Origin: CAVPLM01 sp963713545 | Lineage (GTDB): Bacteria; Actinomycetota; Thermoleophilia; RBG-16-64-13 | DNA: 64,000 bases | Assembly (NCBI GenBank): GCA_963713545.1 | Contig: CAVQME010000007.1 | Span: 1 to 64,000, forward strand | Direction of reading: 5' to 3' | Shown here: piece by piece, positions 51,363-60,169 of the stretch | Layout: every line of letters starts with the position of its first letter | Numbering within the stretch: the first letter of the stretch is position 1 | The notes under the pieces: model-generated | Told to the model about the DNA's origin: nothing | What the model saw: only the letters and a program-made list of their open reading frames with translations | Databases searched by the model: none | Position numbers and translations under genes: made by a program

Positions 51363-54128
51363 ATGCCTGGGCCCCAGCCGCCGCCGGACCAGCAGTGGCA
51401 CCGGCTTACAACCGACGAGACCCGAGGCTTACTCGCCACCGATCCGGATGAGGGTCTGACTGCCTCTGAGGTCCAGGCACGCTTGGCCCAGTACGGGCCC
51501 AATACCATTACTCCTCAAAAGGGCGTGAGCGCCTTCCGCCGGGTGCTGGCTCAGTTCAACCAACCGCTGGTCATCATCTTGATCGTCGCCGGTGCCGTGA
51601 CCGCCGCCCTGGGAGAGTGGGTCGACGCCGGAGTCATCTTCGGCGTGGTCATCATCAACGCGATCATCGGTTACCTGCAGGAAGCGAAGGCCGTCAAGGC
51701 TATCGAAGCCCTGTCGCGCACCATGACCACGGAGGCCACCGTCGTCCGAGATGGCCGGCGGATACGCCTGCCGGCCGACAAGCTCGTTCCGGGCGATGTG
51801 GTGATACTGCAGTCCGGCGACAAGATACCAGCCGACATGCGGTTGACGTATTCGCGCGACCTCCGCGTGGACGAGTCGGCGCTCACAGGCGAGTCTCTCC
51901 CCGTCGAAAAGCAGACGGGGCCGCTGCCCGAGGGCACCGTCCTCGCCGACCGCATCAACATGGCCTACGCTTCCACCCTGGCCACGGCTGGGCAGGGAGC
52001 CGGCGTGGTAGTGACGACCGGCGATGCCACCGAGGTAGGCAGGATCTCCAACCTCATCTCCCAGACACACGAGCTGCAGACGCCTCTCACCCGCAAGATC
52101 GCCGAGTTCAGCCGGCTGCTCCTGTATATCATCCTCGGTCTGGCGGTGATCACCGTCGCCATCGGGCTGTTGCGCGGTGAGCCGTTGGTGGATATGTTCC
52201 TCGCGGCCGTGGCGCTGGCGGTGGGAGCGATACCCGAAGGCCTGCCGGCGGCGGTGACCATCACCCTGGCCATCGGAGTCTCGAGAATGGCGCGCCGCCG
52301 GGCGATCATCCGCAAGCTCCCGGCGGTCGAGACGTTGGGGAGCACGACGGTCATCTGCTCCGACAAGACCGGCACCCTCACCGAGAACCAGATGACCGTC
52401 CAGGAAGTCGCGGCGGGAGGCCACATTTACAGAGTTGCCGGCGGCGGCTACGCTCCCGAGGGCGCCATCACCAACGCCGAAGGGAGGGCGGTGGCGAGCT
52501 CCCAGCACGGGGGACCGGTCGCGCCTCCGGCGCTCGTCGAGACCCTTCGAGCCGGTTCGCTCTGTAACGACAGCTCGATCTTTTTCGAAGACGGGCACTG
52601 GCACGTCAACGGTGACCCCACCGAGGGCGCCTTGCTCGTCTCGGCTGCCAAAGCCAGTCTGCACCACGAGGGTCTGACCCACGAGCTTCCTCGACTCGAT
52701 ACGGTGCCGTTCGAATCGGAGCACCAGTACATGGCGACGCTGCATAGGACAGACACGACCGGCCGGAGCGCCTTCGTCAAGGGGGCGGTGGAGAAGGTGC
52801 TGGCCCGGTGCTCCGAGGAACTGGGCGAGGACGGCTCACCAGGACCGCTGGACGCGGAGCGGGTAGAGCGGGCAGCCGCCGAGATGGCCACCGAGGGACT
52901 GCGGGTGCTGGCCTTCGCGCGCAAGGAACTCCCCGCCGGGACCGGTGAGATCACGCACGAGCACGTGGAGACCGGTCTGGTCTTCCTCGGCCTGCAGGGC
53001 ATGATCGACCCGCCGCGGGCAGAGGCCATAGCTGCCATCGAGGCCTGCCACGGCGCCGGTGTCCAGGTGAAGATGATCACAGGCGACCACGCCCTCACCG
53101 CGGCCGCCATCGCCTATCAGCTGGACCTGCGCAAGCCGGGCTGTACCGCTATCGCCGACATTCAGCCGCTCACGGGGACGCAACTCGAGGCCATCAACGA
53201 CACCGACCTCGTCGACGCGGTCGAGGAGACCACCGTCTTCGCTCGTGTGACCCCCGAGCAGAAGTTGCGCCTCGTGAATGCCCTGCAGAGCCAGGGCCAC
53301 GTGGTGGCCATGACCGGCGACGGGGTGAACGACGCTCCCGCCCTGCGCCAGTCGGACATCGGGGTGGCCATGGGTATCACCGGCACGGAGGTGGCCAAAG
53401 AAGCCGCCGACATGATCCTGACCGACGACAACTTCGCCTCGATCGAGGCTGCAGTCGAAGAAGGCCGCGGGGTGTTCGACAACCTCACCAAGTTCATCGC
53501 CTGGACCCTCCCCACTAACCTAGGCGAGGGACTGGTCATCCTGGCCGCCATCGTGGCTGGGGTGGCACTGCCCATACTGCCGGTACAGATCCTCTGGATC
53601 AACATGACCACGGCCGTTTTACTTGGGCTGGTGCTGGCCTTCGAGCCGAAGGAAGACGGCATCATGCTCCGGCCGCCCCGGGCGCCTAAGGCACCGATCC
53701 TCAGCGGGGTGCTGATCGGCCGCATCGTGATCGTAGGCGTACTTCTGCTAGGCGCGGCCTTCGGCCTCTTCGAATACGCGCAGCAGACCGGACACACCGT
53801 GGCCGAAGCCCGGACCGTGGCGGTCAACGTGTTCGTCGTCGGTGAGCTGTTCTACCTGTTCAATTGCCGGTCGCTCACGTTGCCGTCTTGGCGCTCGAGG
53901 CTGACGAGCAACCGCATCCTCTGGGGCGGGGTGGGTCTGATGGTAGCCCTGCAACTGCTCTTCACCTACGTCCCCGGGATGAACCGGCTCTTCGAGAGCG
54001 CCCCCATCTCGCTCCAGTCCTGGGGTTGGGTGATCCTCGCCGGGGTGGCGATCCACGTGATCGTTGAGGTGGAGAAGTGGATCCGGCGTCGGAGAGCCAG
54101 GAACAGGCCATCCTCCGACGTTTGCTAG
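51363..54128 (+). CDS. P-type cation-transporting ATPase (type II)
   Basis: A 921-residue pump. N-terminal cation-ATPase domain, actuator loop LTGESLPVEK (about 177-186), PEGLP at 290-294 in helix 4, phosphorylation site CSDKTGTLTENQMT with Asp334, and hinge TGDGVNDAPAL near 652. The PEGLP motif suggests a Ca-type (IIA) or related pump, but helix 6 reads INMTTAVLLGLVLAFEP and lacks the Asp used by SERCA, so the ion is uncertain. Ten helices are predicted. Monocistronic in appearance. Confidence 0.92.
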   Translation: MPGPQPPPDQQWHRLTTDETRGLLATDPDEGLTASEVQARLAQYGPNTITPQKGVSAFRRVLAQFNQPLVIILIVAGAVTAALGEWVDAGVIFGVVIINAIIGYLQEAKAVKAIEALSRTMTTEATVVRDGRRIRLPADKLVPGDVVILQSGDKIPADMRLTYSRDLRVDESALTGESLPVEKQTGPLPEGTVLADRINMAYASTLATAGQGAGVVVTTGDATEVGRISNLISQTHELQTPLTRKIAEFSRLLLYIILGLAVITVAIGLLRGEPLVDMFLAAVALAVGAIPEGLPAAVTITLAIGVSRMARRRAIIRKLPAVETLGSTTVICSDKTGTLTENQMTVQEVAAGGHIYRVAGGGYAPEGAITNAEGRAVASSQHGGPVAPPALVETLRAGSLCNDSSIFFEDGHWHVNGDPTEGALLVSAAKASLHHEGLTHELPRLDTVPFESEHQYMATLHRTDTTGRSAFVKGAVEKVLARCSEELGEDGSPGPLDAERVERAAAEMATEGLRVLAFARKELPAGTGEITHEHVETGLVFLGLQGMIDPPRAEAIAAIEACHGAGVQVKMITGDHALTAAAIAYQLDLRKPGCTAIADIQPLTGTQLEAINDTDLVDAVEETTVFARVTPEQKLRLVNALQSQGHVVAMTGDGVNDAPALRQSDIGVAMGITGTEVAKEAADMILTDDNFASIEAAVEEGRGVFDNLTKFIAWTLPTNLGEGLVILAAIVAGVALPILPVQILWINMTTAVLLGLVLAFEPKEDGIMLRPPRAPKAPILSGVLIGRIVIVGVLLLGAAFGLFEYAQQTGHTVAEARTVAVNVFVVGELFYLFNCRSLTLPSWRSRLTSNRILWGGVGLMVALQLLFTYVPGMNRLFESAPISLQSWGWVILAGVAIHVIVEVEKWIRRRRARNRPSSDVC

Positions 54129-54135
54129 GAACCCT

Positions 54136-54258
54136 CTATTTCAGGTGGGCTACCTGGGTTACGAGGTCCTTGACCGGTTTCGCGGTCTCCATGAAACGTT
54201 CGGCCGAGTCCATGATCCCGTCCAGCCCACCGAACGAATTCCAGGTCCGTCTGGCCAT
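54136..54258 (-). CDS. Possible small protein, 40 residues
   Basis: A short frame on the minus strand between the ATPase end and the NAD-binding gene reads MARRTWNSFGGLDGIMDSAE and ends VTQVAHLK. It has an amphipathic-helix look and would be the last gene after the NAD-binding protein. No convincing ribosome site, so this is tentative; the remainder of the 190-bp gap shows nothing. Confidence 0.3.
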   Translation of the reverse strand: MARRTWNSFGGLDGIMDSAERFMETAKPVKDLVTQVAHLK

Positions 54259-54318
54259 GATTCGCGGCTACCAGCCCGATTTCCTGCGAAAAAGAAAAGC
54301 GATGGTGCGGATCGATCG

Positions 54319-55242
54319 TCAGCGCAAGACAGGTTCCTTCTCCAGCACTCGTTTGATCGCCTCCTCGTATCCCATCGGTTCGAAATCGAACAAATCGCGG
54401 GCCAAAGGACTCTGCACCACCACTTCGGTCCTCAGTCCCTCGATGAGAGGCCGGGCGATCGACGACGGGATGGGGGTAGTCAGCGCGACCCAGTAGGAGG
54501 AGAGACCCGGGGTGAGCAGCGGCACCGGGATCAGTTCCCGCCGCAGGCCGCGGAGACGGGCATAAGTCGTGATCATGTCGCCATAGGTGACCACGTCGGC
54601 TCCCCCGATCTCGACGATCTTGCCGGCCGAATCGGGTCGGCCCAGGGCATCCACCAGATAGCGGAGGACGTCCTCCTCCGCGATCGGCTGGATGCGCGTG
54701 CTCACCCATCTCGGGGTGATCATCGCCGGGAGACGCTCGGTCAGGTGGCGGACCATGCGGAAGGAGATGCTGCCGGCCCCGACGATCACCGCTGCCCGGA
54801 ACTCGGTTACGGGGACGCCGCCGGCCGCCAGGACCCGGCCCACTTCCTGCCGGCTGGCCAGATGTTCGGAGAGCCCCGCTTTCTCGTCGCCGAGACCTCC
54901 CAGGTAGATGATCCGCCCGACGCTCTGTTCCCGAGCCACTAGGGCGAAGTTGGAGGCGGCATGACGATCGTGCCGGGCGAAATCGGGACCGGACCCCCTT
55001 CCCATCGAATGCACGAGGTAGTATGCGGCGTCAATCCCGACCAGAGCCGGAGGGAGGGAGTCGACGTCGAGGACGTCGCCCTCGACCAGGTCGACCTGAC
55101 CCATCCAACCCGGTGCCGGCTCCGCCCGGGAGAGCCTCGCCCGGTTTCGCACGAGGCAGCGCACGGAGTGGCCCTCCTCGAGTAAACGCGCGACTATCAG
55201 ACCCCCGATGTAACCTGTGGGCCCGGTCACGAGGATGCGCAT
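54319..55242 (-). CDS. NAD(P)-binding SDR/NmrA-like protein
   Basis: A 307-residue atypical short-chain dehydrogenase. MRILVTGPTGYIGGLIVARLL holds the nucleotide-binding motif; then AYYLVHSMGRG, RIIYLGGLGD and ITPRWVSTRIQPIAEEDV, as in the group of NAD(P)H-binding proteins that often carry a DUF2867 domain; that domain is absent here. Catalytic YxxxK is not evident. AGGAGG lies upstream; GTG 55245 is an alternative start. Follows the molbindin gene by 35 bp on the same strand. Confidence 0.87.
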   Translation of the reverse strand: MRILVTGPTGYIGGLIVARLLEEGHSVRCLVRNRARLSRAEPAPGWMGQVDLVEGDVLDVDSLPPALVGIDAAYYLVHSMGRGSGPDFARHDRHAASNFALVAREQSVGRIIYLGGLGDEKAGLSEHLASRQEVGRVLAAGGVPVTEFRAAVIVGAGSISFRMVRHLTERLPAMITPRWVSTRIQPIAEEDVLRYLVDALGRPDSAGKIVEIGGADVVTYGDMITTYARLRGLRRELIPVPLLTPGLSSYWVALTTPIPSSIARPLIEGLRTEVVVQSPLARDLFDFEPMGYEEAIKRVLEKEPVLR

Positions 55243-55277
55243 CACAAGCAAAGGCCTCCTACCGAGCCCATCCGGGC

Positions 55278-55487
55278 CTAATCGACCGCGATCATCACGT
55301 TGCTGGCCTTGACCACCGCGTAAGCCTCGGAGCCCGCCGCCAACTTCAGGTCTTCCGCGGAGTGCTTGGTGATGATCGAGACCAACTCGACGCCCCCGGG
55401 GAGTTCTAGCACCACCTCGGAGTTGACCGCACCATGCGTCACGCTCTTGACGGTCCCCTTGAGCACATTTCTGGCGCTGATCTTCAT
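55278..55487 (-). CDS. Molbindin-type TOBE domain protein
   Basis: A 69-residue single TOBE/Mop domain: MKISARNVLKGTVKSVTHGA, then VVLELPGGVELVSIIT and ASNVMIAVD. Molbindins form hexamers that bind molybdate and buffer it in the cell. This fits a genome with several molybdoenzymes. AGGGAGGAAGCG lies upstream of the ATG at 55487, which is preferred to the longer frame opening at 55520. Confidence 0.9.
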   Translation of the reverse strand: MKISARNVLKGTVKSVTHGAVNSEVVLELPGGVELVSIITKHSAEDLKLAAGSEAYAVVKASNVMIAVD

Positions 55488-55612
55488 CGCTTCCTCCCTG
55501 TCCAGTATCTCGAGCGACACGTTTTGCCCGGCAGCGTAATCGCCGGGCGGTCTTAGACCTATGTCCGGGTACGTACCCGCACGTGCCCCGTGGCATGCGC
55601 GCCTAGTTATCG

Positions 55613-55641
55613 GTGACGCGTCATGACGGCTCTGCTAGAAT
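55613..55641 (+). promoter_or_regulatory. Promoter of the tRNA pair
   Basis: GTGACG (55613-55618), 17 bases, then TAGAAT (55636-55641), about 38 bp before tRNA-Ser. Good match to a vegetative promoter. Confidence 0.6.
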
Positions 55642-55679
55642 TATCGCTCGCTGAGGCGGCGGGCCTCGCCGTCGTTCTA

Positions 55680-55773
55680 GGAGAAGTGGCCGAGAGGCTG
55701 AAGGCGCTCGCCTGCTAAGCGAGTGAAGGAGTGAATTCTCCTTTCGAGGGTTCGAATCCCTCCTTCTCCGCCA
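55680..55773 (+). tRNA. tRNA-Ser (GCT)
   Basis: Acceptor stem GGAGAAG pairs with CTTCTCC; anticodon GCT in CGCCTGCTAAGCG; a long variable arm GTGAAGGAGTGAATTCTCCTT is typical of serine tRNA; TTCGAATCC T-loop. The CCA end is encoded (55771-55773). Confidence 0.97.
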
Positions 55774-55777
55774 GTGT

Positions 55778-55851
55778 GCGCCTGTAGCTCAGTTGGATAG
55801 AGCGTTGGTCTACGAAACCAAAGGTCGCGCGTTCGAGTCGCGCCAGGCGCA
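55778..55851 (+). tRNA. tRNA-Arg (ACG)
   Basis: Acceptor GCGCCTG pairs with CAGGCGC; anticodon stem TTGGT/ACCAA encloses CTACGAA with anticodon ACG; T-arm GCGCGTTCGAGTCGCGC. CCA is not encoded (ACCT follows). Four bases after the serine tRNA, so cotranscribed. Confidence 0.96.
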
Positions 55852-56213
55852 CCTAGGACTCCCTGCATATATCGGGCTTTTTGTTGTTCGGGGATGCCCT
55901 GAAAAAGTCGAGGCAATGGGGTGGTTGCGACCAAATTGCGACCCGATTCGCCGAAACCCATGGCCGAATGCCCTTGATCTCAGCCACCTCGCCGCTCATG
56001 CTAGTAACTGATGAGCATCCCGAGAAGTACACTGGTTCTCTCGTCTGGGATGTCCGGAAGCCCCTACTTGATGGGACGGTCTCGCGGATTCTCCTGTGAC
56101 GAAGGGGCGACGCCGTTCGAGGCGCTTCTCAAGGCTTAGCTTTCAACAGCCGCCCCGAGGAATCACTGGGCATTTGCCACCCCATAAAGTGTGATAGGTC
56201 ATCGATGCACGGA
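55852..56213. other. Non-coding junction after tRNA-Arg
   Basis: 362 bp with no credible gene. It starts directly at the tRNA 3' end, has ATCGGGCTTTTTG (possible tRNA terminator) and two copies of TTGCGACC (about 55923-55945). This looks like the left edge of an element inserted at tRNA-Arg; no integrase or repeat of the tRNA end is seen. Confidence 0.5.
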
Positions 56214-56633
56214 TTATGACTCCGTACCAGGGTGCGCTTGACGGTCATTACAGTTTTCCACTATCAGCGTCATTCCCCTGATATCAACCACTCTTGTTTT
56301 GTCGCCTTTTTTTGAAGGATACATGGGATTTCTTATTTCAGCTTTCCATAGCTCGCCTTTTACTCTCACATATCCAGCCGGGTTGAGCCCGTTTATTACG
56401 GTCGTCTCCAGACCAATTAGTTCTCTTATAGGATTATTATCATAGAAGGCATAAGACCTCCATACCTTAAAATAGATTATTATATCCTTAAGTATCCATA
56501 TCGAAATAATGATGATGGTTATCCATTTATTGATACTTATAAATTGACTAATCACAATCAGCGCACAGACTACGAGAGCCAGCTCTGCCAGATGAATAAA
56601 GACATATTTGAGAATGACCTTTGAGTTAAACAA
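56214..56633 (-). CDS. NfeD-like membrane protein (AT-rich)
   Basis: A 139-residue protein with two long hydrophobic segments (AELALVVCALIVISQFI and WITIIIISIWILKDIIIYF) and a C-terminal OB-fold-like domain with GYVRVKGELWKAE and GMTLIVEN, the pattern of short NfeD proteins. Base composition is much more AT-rich than all neighbours and rich in ATA/TTA codons, so it was probably acquired. TTG at 56633 is the apparent start; the N terminus might be truncated. No stomatin partner is nearby. Confidence 0.65.
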   Translation of the reverse strand: MFNSKVILKYVFIHLAELALVVCALIVISQFISINKWITIIIISIWILKDIIIYFKVWRSYAFYDNNPIRELIGLETTVINGLNPAGYVRVKGELWKAEIRNPMYPSKKGDKTRVVDIRGMTLIVENCNDRQAHPGTES

Positions 56634-56764
56634 TTTAAGACTGACATCCCTTTGGGCGGTCCAGTTGATAGATAGCCAATGAATGAACCATGCGAGAATG
56701 GTACCCTTAGTTGCCCTTTAGTGTCCTTCGGGGAACAGGTGCTCCCAGTCACATGGGCTACCAA

Positions 56765-57679
56765 TCACTCCTCCGTGAGAATGCCTTCAATCTGGTCGAC
56801 AGCCTGTCTGCTCTGGTCATCCAACGGGGTCAGTTTTATCGCTGAGGCGGACACGGCTCCTACTCCAAGTTCTGCTGCTCTCCGTATCTGGTCCAGCTGA
56901 AAAACCGGTTTCTTCGAGAGACTTGATGCGCCGAACCTTCTTAGAATCGCCACTCCGACTGCGTCGATGGCTACTCTGTCTCTGCTCACGAGCATAAGTC
57001 CTGGCTCGACCTCCGTGCCTTTGTCCGGACCTCCACTGACAAAGGCCTCGGTTGCATCCATGACCACCAGGTCAGCGTTGTAGAACTTGTTGATTTCGGC
57101 AACCATCAGCCTCTGGTAAGGAGACCCGTGAAGCTCCCACATGTAGTTGTACACGCCCCCGGGCACGCTCTTAGCCACCAAGCCGACAGAATTCTTAAGA
57201 GACATGGTGAAATGACCGCCGAATCTGTGAGTCTTGAGACAGCAGGTCTGAACTACGATGTCCGCATCAAGAAAGACCTTCGAAAGGTAGAATCCTTTAA
57301 GCCAGTGGGTCCCTCCCCGCTCGATCTTAACCCAGTTTTCCTTCGGCTCTTCATCCAGAACGACAACCTTGAAGCCTAACTGTTTAGAGAGGTCGAAGAT
57401 GCCGAGCTGCTCCAAGGTCTCGCGGGTGTCTCCCATGCCGCTTCTTTCGGCTACAGTGACGTTCTCTACTCCAGCCGCCTTGAGCACATTCACTATGGCC
57501 CCAAGGGTGTCAGGATGAGTTGAGGCGGGGAAGGGGTCGGCGCTGTTGAAATTCGCTTTCAAGGCCACACTCTTTCCAAAGAAACCAGCCAAGTCATTCT
57601 GGCTGACTAGGCTTCTGACTGCCGCCTCTCTGTTTGAGGAGCCAACCAAAAAGACTTCTGAGGTGTCTGCGGAACTCAT
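56765..57679 (-). CDS. DUF362 protein (cytoplasmic)
   Basis: A 304-residue DUF362 protein without a signal peptide: SVALKANFNSADPFPASTHP, CCLKTHRFGGHFTMSLKNS and RVAIDAVGVAILRRFG mark the family. No ferredoxin motif is attached. It differs from the Tat-exported DUF362 gene at 35100 and has a lower GC content, in keeping with the island. Function unknown. Confidence 0.82.
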   Translation of the reverse strand: MSSADTSEVFLVGSSNREAAVRSLVSQNDLAGFFGKSVALKANFNSADPFPASTHPDTLGAIVNVLKAAGVENVTVAERSGMGDTRETLEQLGIFDLSKQLGFKVVVLDEEPKENWVKIERGGTHWLKGFYLSKVFLDADIVVQTCCLKTHRFGGHFTMSLKNSVGLVAKSVPGGVYNYMWELHGSPYQRLMVAEINKFYNADLVVMDATEAFVSGGPDKGTEVEPGLMLVSRDRVAIDAVGVAILRRFGASSLSKKPVFQLDQIRRAAELGVGAVSASAIKLTPLDDQSRQAVDQIEGILTEE

Positions 57680-58138
57680 GGCACCATGCCCCCGATGATC
57701 AGGAAGACCGGATGCCCGATTCTTCTAAGGCTCATCGCTCCAGGACCTCTTCGATTCTGTGGACTCCTACATCATCCATCATGGCCTCGGAAGGGTCGGC
57801 ATCGTCTAGAGCTTTGTCATACCCACGGTTAGCAATAATCACCCCTCAGAATCGTTGACTTCTCGGACCCCACAAGGTGCAAGAAGAACGGAGGCCCTGA
57901 AGGACCTCCGTCAGTTGGATTGAGCTCCTGGGCGCCGCCACGTCTTCGGTCCAGGTGTTCAGGAGCGTTTCAGGTTGACGGTGCGAACATATCCCCACGG
58001 AGTCACACGTCATTGCTCGACCCCCCTCCTTTGAGCTGTGACCCCCAAGTGCCCCACAGTGTCTGGGTCGAACGGGGTTAGACACTGTGGGGCGTCCATG
58101 CATGAGAGTTCTGTGCCCAGCTCTTGAAAGAGAACCCG
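57680..58138. other. Non-coding 459-bp stretch with two hairpins
   Basis: No gene is convincing here. Hairpin 1: ACGGAGGCCC/GGACCTCCGT (57888-57911). Hairpin 2: GCCCCACAGTGTCT (58051-58064) with exact complement AGACACTGTGGGGC (58080-58093). The second is suited to be a terminator for the gene at 58139 on the minus strand or an insertion-element end. A weak 55-codon frame (58013-57846 minus) with AAAGGAGG upstream is possible but has no recognisable features. Confidence 0.5.
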
Positions 58139-58720
58139 CTAATTCGCGAATGGTTCCACTATGGCCACCCGCTTGGGCTTGGCCGGGTCGTAGCGCACGA
58201 CGACCCCCGCCCCCGGCTGCAGGGCAAGCTGCGCAGACTCGGTGAAGAACTGGGTCGTTCGCGCACAGTACGGCCAACCGCCCTCTGGGCACACCTCGAG
58301 TTCGCAGGCCAGCTGACGTTCGACGCCTCCACGCCCCAGGGCTTGTCTCTGTTCGCCGGTCTTTTCCACCCGCACCACGGTAGCCTCCGCCGGGGTGCCG
58401 TTCTCTAACACCTTCTGCGCTCTCCAGGCCGGGAGCAGCGTGACCACCAGGGCGGCGACGCACACGAAGAGCGCGGCCATGCCTATCGACAGCAGGAAGC
58501 GCCAGAGGGGAAACAGCTGCTCACCAGTCAATCCGGCGAGGCGGTGTTGCAGTCCGGCAGGCAGGTCCACGTTGTTGCTCCACCAAGCGAAATCAGAAGT
58601 GCTGACCGTGGGCTGGCTAGTCCAGTAACGCACGCTGACCGTGGGCTGGCCAATCCAGTAACCCACCCAGCCGCCTATAAGGCCGCAGATAACGACGATG
58701 CTGTACGACGCCCTCCTCAT
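58139..58720 (-). CDS. DUF3592-like membrane protein
   Basis: A 193-residue protein with an N-terminal helix (SIVVICGLIGGWVGYWIG), a second helix (LSIGMAALFVCVAALVVTLLP) and a C-terminal beta domain reading NGTPAEATVVRVEKTGE and GVVVRYDPAKPKRVAIVE, typical of DUF3592. A short internal repeat (IGQPTVSVRYW, TSQPTVSTSD) lies near residues 23-45. Start taken at ATG 58720; family function unknown. Confidence 0.7.
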   Translation of the reverse strand: MRRASYSIVVICGLIGGWVGYWIGQPTVSVRYWTSQPTVSTSDFAWWSNNVDLPAGLQHRLAGLTGEQLFPLWRFLLSIGMAALFVCVAALVVTLLPAWRAQKVLENGTPAEATVVRVEKTGEQRQALGRGGVERQLACELEVCPEGGWPYCARTTQFFTESAQLALQPGAGVVVRYDPAKPKRVAIVEPFAN

Positions 58721-58781
58721 GATGCACACGCCTTCATCCAACCCCTTGCCCCTGTCGAGCCGGATGCGGGTCAGTGCCAAC

Positions 58782-59003
58782 CTACTTGTACTGCGACGTC
58801 CCTGTAAACGTGAACCCGCTACCGGTGGAGGAGAACTCGCCTTCCATATGGACGGTTCTGGTGATGGTGTTGGCGCCTTCCGTATGGAGAGTTCCGGTGA
58901 TGGTGTTGGCCGGATTGGCCGGATTGGCCCCGGTGAAGCCTGCGAGTAGTGCGACCAAGATTAGGGTGAGTGCGACCAGAAGGAGCGTTTTCTCGGCTTT
59001 CAC
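58782..59003 (-). CDS. Small secreted or anchored protein with internal repeat
   Basis: A 73-residue protein: VKAEKTLLLVALTLILVALL is a signal or anchor, followed by a repeat-like stretch NTITGTLHTEG and NTITRTVHMEG. GTG 59003 has GGAGGAGG upstream; GTG 59012 is an alternative. A strong promoter lies 128 bases before it. Family not recognised. Confidence 0.55.
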   Translation of the reverse strand: MKAEKTLLLVALTLILVALLAGFTGANPANPANTITGTLHTEGANTITRTVHMEGEFSSTGSGFTFTGTSQYK

Positions 59004-59138
59004 GGGACGCACCTCCTCCTCGGGCAGAATCGGTGTCCGTACGGAGCGATGCGCGGGCGGCAGCCTCGTGCAAGGCCCCGTGCCGGTGGCCTCCCCGAGC
59101 GCTATGTGGGGAGGATTCCTTACTCCCCTTCTAGCATC

Positions 59139-59166
59139 ATTGTAGGCCGATGTCCGCTGAGGTCAA
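59139..59166 (-). promoter_or_regulatory. Promoter with long leader
   Basis: On the minus strand TTGACC (59166-59161), 16 bases, then TACAAT (59144-59139). The predicted leader of about 128 nt contains CCTCCCC/GGGGAGG, which can pair. Confidence 0.6.
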
Positions 59167-59201
59167 TCGGCACCGCGACCACGTGCTGGGCCCGACCTGA
59201 A

Positions 59202-59486
59202 CTAGGCCCCCTCACTCACGGGCCGCTTGAAGATCAGCGTGCAGGCGATCGTCCTGACCCCATGCGAAGCCGTACCCGATCTGGTCCCCTCGGACCACAG
59301 ATCGCTGGGTATTACGCCGGCCAGCTCCCAACCCTCTTTCCCAAGTTCTTGCAGCCCTGTGTCGAGCAGCTTCTTGCCCGTTGAAACGGTTCCGACCTCC
59401 CAGGGGCTGTAGGTCCAGCTGTAGCCGAAGTCTTCTTTGGTTCCGGTGCGCTCCAAAGGGACGCACTTGTATTCCCATGTGGCCAT
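59202..59486 (-). CDS. DUF4177-like small protein
   Basis: A 94-residue protein. WEYKCVPLER at the start and LLDTGLQELGKEGWELAGVI in the middle are the DUF4177 pattern, with an insertion in the first loop, closing TIACTLIFKRP. GGAGGG is upstream of the ATG at 59486. Soluble; function unknown. Confidence 0.75.
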   Translation of the reverse strand: MATWEYKCVPLERTGTKEDFGYSWTYSPWEVGTVSTGKKLLDTGLQELGKEGWELAGVIPSDLWSEGTRSGTASHGVRTIACTLIFKRPVSEGA

Positions 59487-59612
59487 CGTGCCCTCCGAGC
59501 GTGGCGTAGCGAGGTGCCGGGCAGATAGTACAACTGAAGTGCCCTCAATGGGTATACCAATCCCTCCCCCATCTGGCGCAGGAGAGTCCCCGGCTGCTAG
59601 AGATGGCCGGCA

Positions 59613-59807
59613 TCATGAGGCCACGCGCTCGAGCCGCTCGGCGATCCACATCTTGATGAGCGACTGCCTGGTCACACCGAGACGGTCCGCTTCGCGATCG
59701 AGCGATTCGACCATCCACGCGGGGAAGTCGACGTTCACGGTGGTCGCACGGGTGAGTGGGAGACATTGATGAGGGCTATCGGCCCATGAGTTGCGGAACA
59801 CCAGCAT
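59613..59807 (-). CDS. Ribbon-helix-helix antitoxin-like protein
   Basis: A protein of up to 64 residues whose core ATTVNVDFPAWMVESLDREA then DRLGVTRQSLIKMWIAERL is a BrnA/CopG-type ribbon-helix-helix DNA-binding domain. The first 20 residues look dispensable. It lies 17 bp downstream of mazF on the same strand, with no toxin of its own, so it could be an orphan antitoxin or an extra regulator of that locus. Confidence 0.75.
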   Translation of the reverse strand: MLVFRNSWADSPHQCLPLTRATTVNVDFPAWMVESLDREADRLGVTRQSLIKMWIAERLERVAS

Positions 59808-59824
59808 CGCTCGTGTCGGTCTGC

Positions 59825-60169
59825 CTAGCGACCGAGAACGACCTCGATGCCGGAGAGCACCAACTCGAGCTTCTTGTCAGGTAGCTTGCCCACCAGATCG
59901 GTGAGTGTGTTCCGATCCAGCGTCACAGGCTGAGAGACGTTTGCCACGGAATCCCTGGGGAGTCCGGTCAGATCCGCAGCCAGGAGCACGTTACCGGGAG
60001 CATCGGCCCATCGCGGGTTGCTTGTGAGCGGGACACAGACGACTGTGCCGATCCGGCTGCGATTGAAGGCGTCGCACTGCACCACAACCACCGGGCGACG
60101 ATAGCCGGGTTGAGAACCCGCAGGCGCACCCAGGTCCGCCCAGCACACGTCTCCCTGCGAGATCACCAC
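59825..60169 (-). CDS. mazF: MazF/PemK-type toxin endoribonuclease
   Basis: A 114-residue MazF: GDVCWADLGAPAGSQPGYRR with the expected Arg-Pro after it, then VVCVPLTSN and the Ser/Thr active-site region. MazF cuts mRNA at short motifs. Two adjacent GTGs (60169, 60166) overlap the antitoxin stop (GTGA), so the longer frame from 60241 is not needed. Confidence 0.9.
   Translation of the reverse strand: MVISQGDVCWADLGAPAGSQPGYRRPVVVVQCDAFNRSRIGTVVCVPLTSNPRWADAPGNVLLAADLTGLPRDSVANVSQPVTLDRNTLTDLVGKLPDKKLELVLSGIEVVLGR

Noticed and set aside
55677..55961. 94-codon frame antisense to both tRNAs
   Set aside because: Reads the typical spurious tRNA-antisense peptide (GATRTRDLW and the like); not a gene.
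57846..58013. 55-codon minus-strand frame with AAAGGAGG upstream
   Set aside because: No recognisable domain, crosses a hairpin, composition neutral; kept only as a remark.
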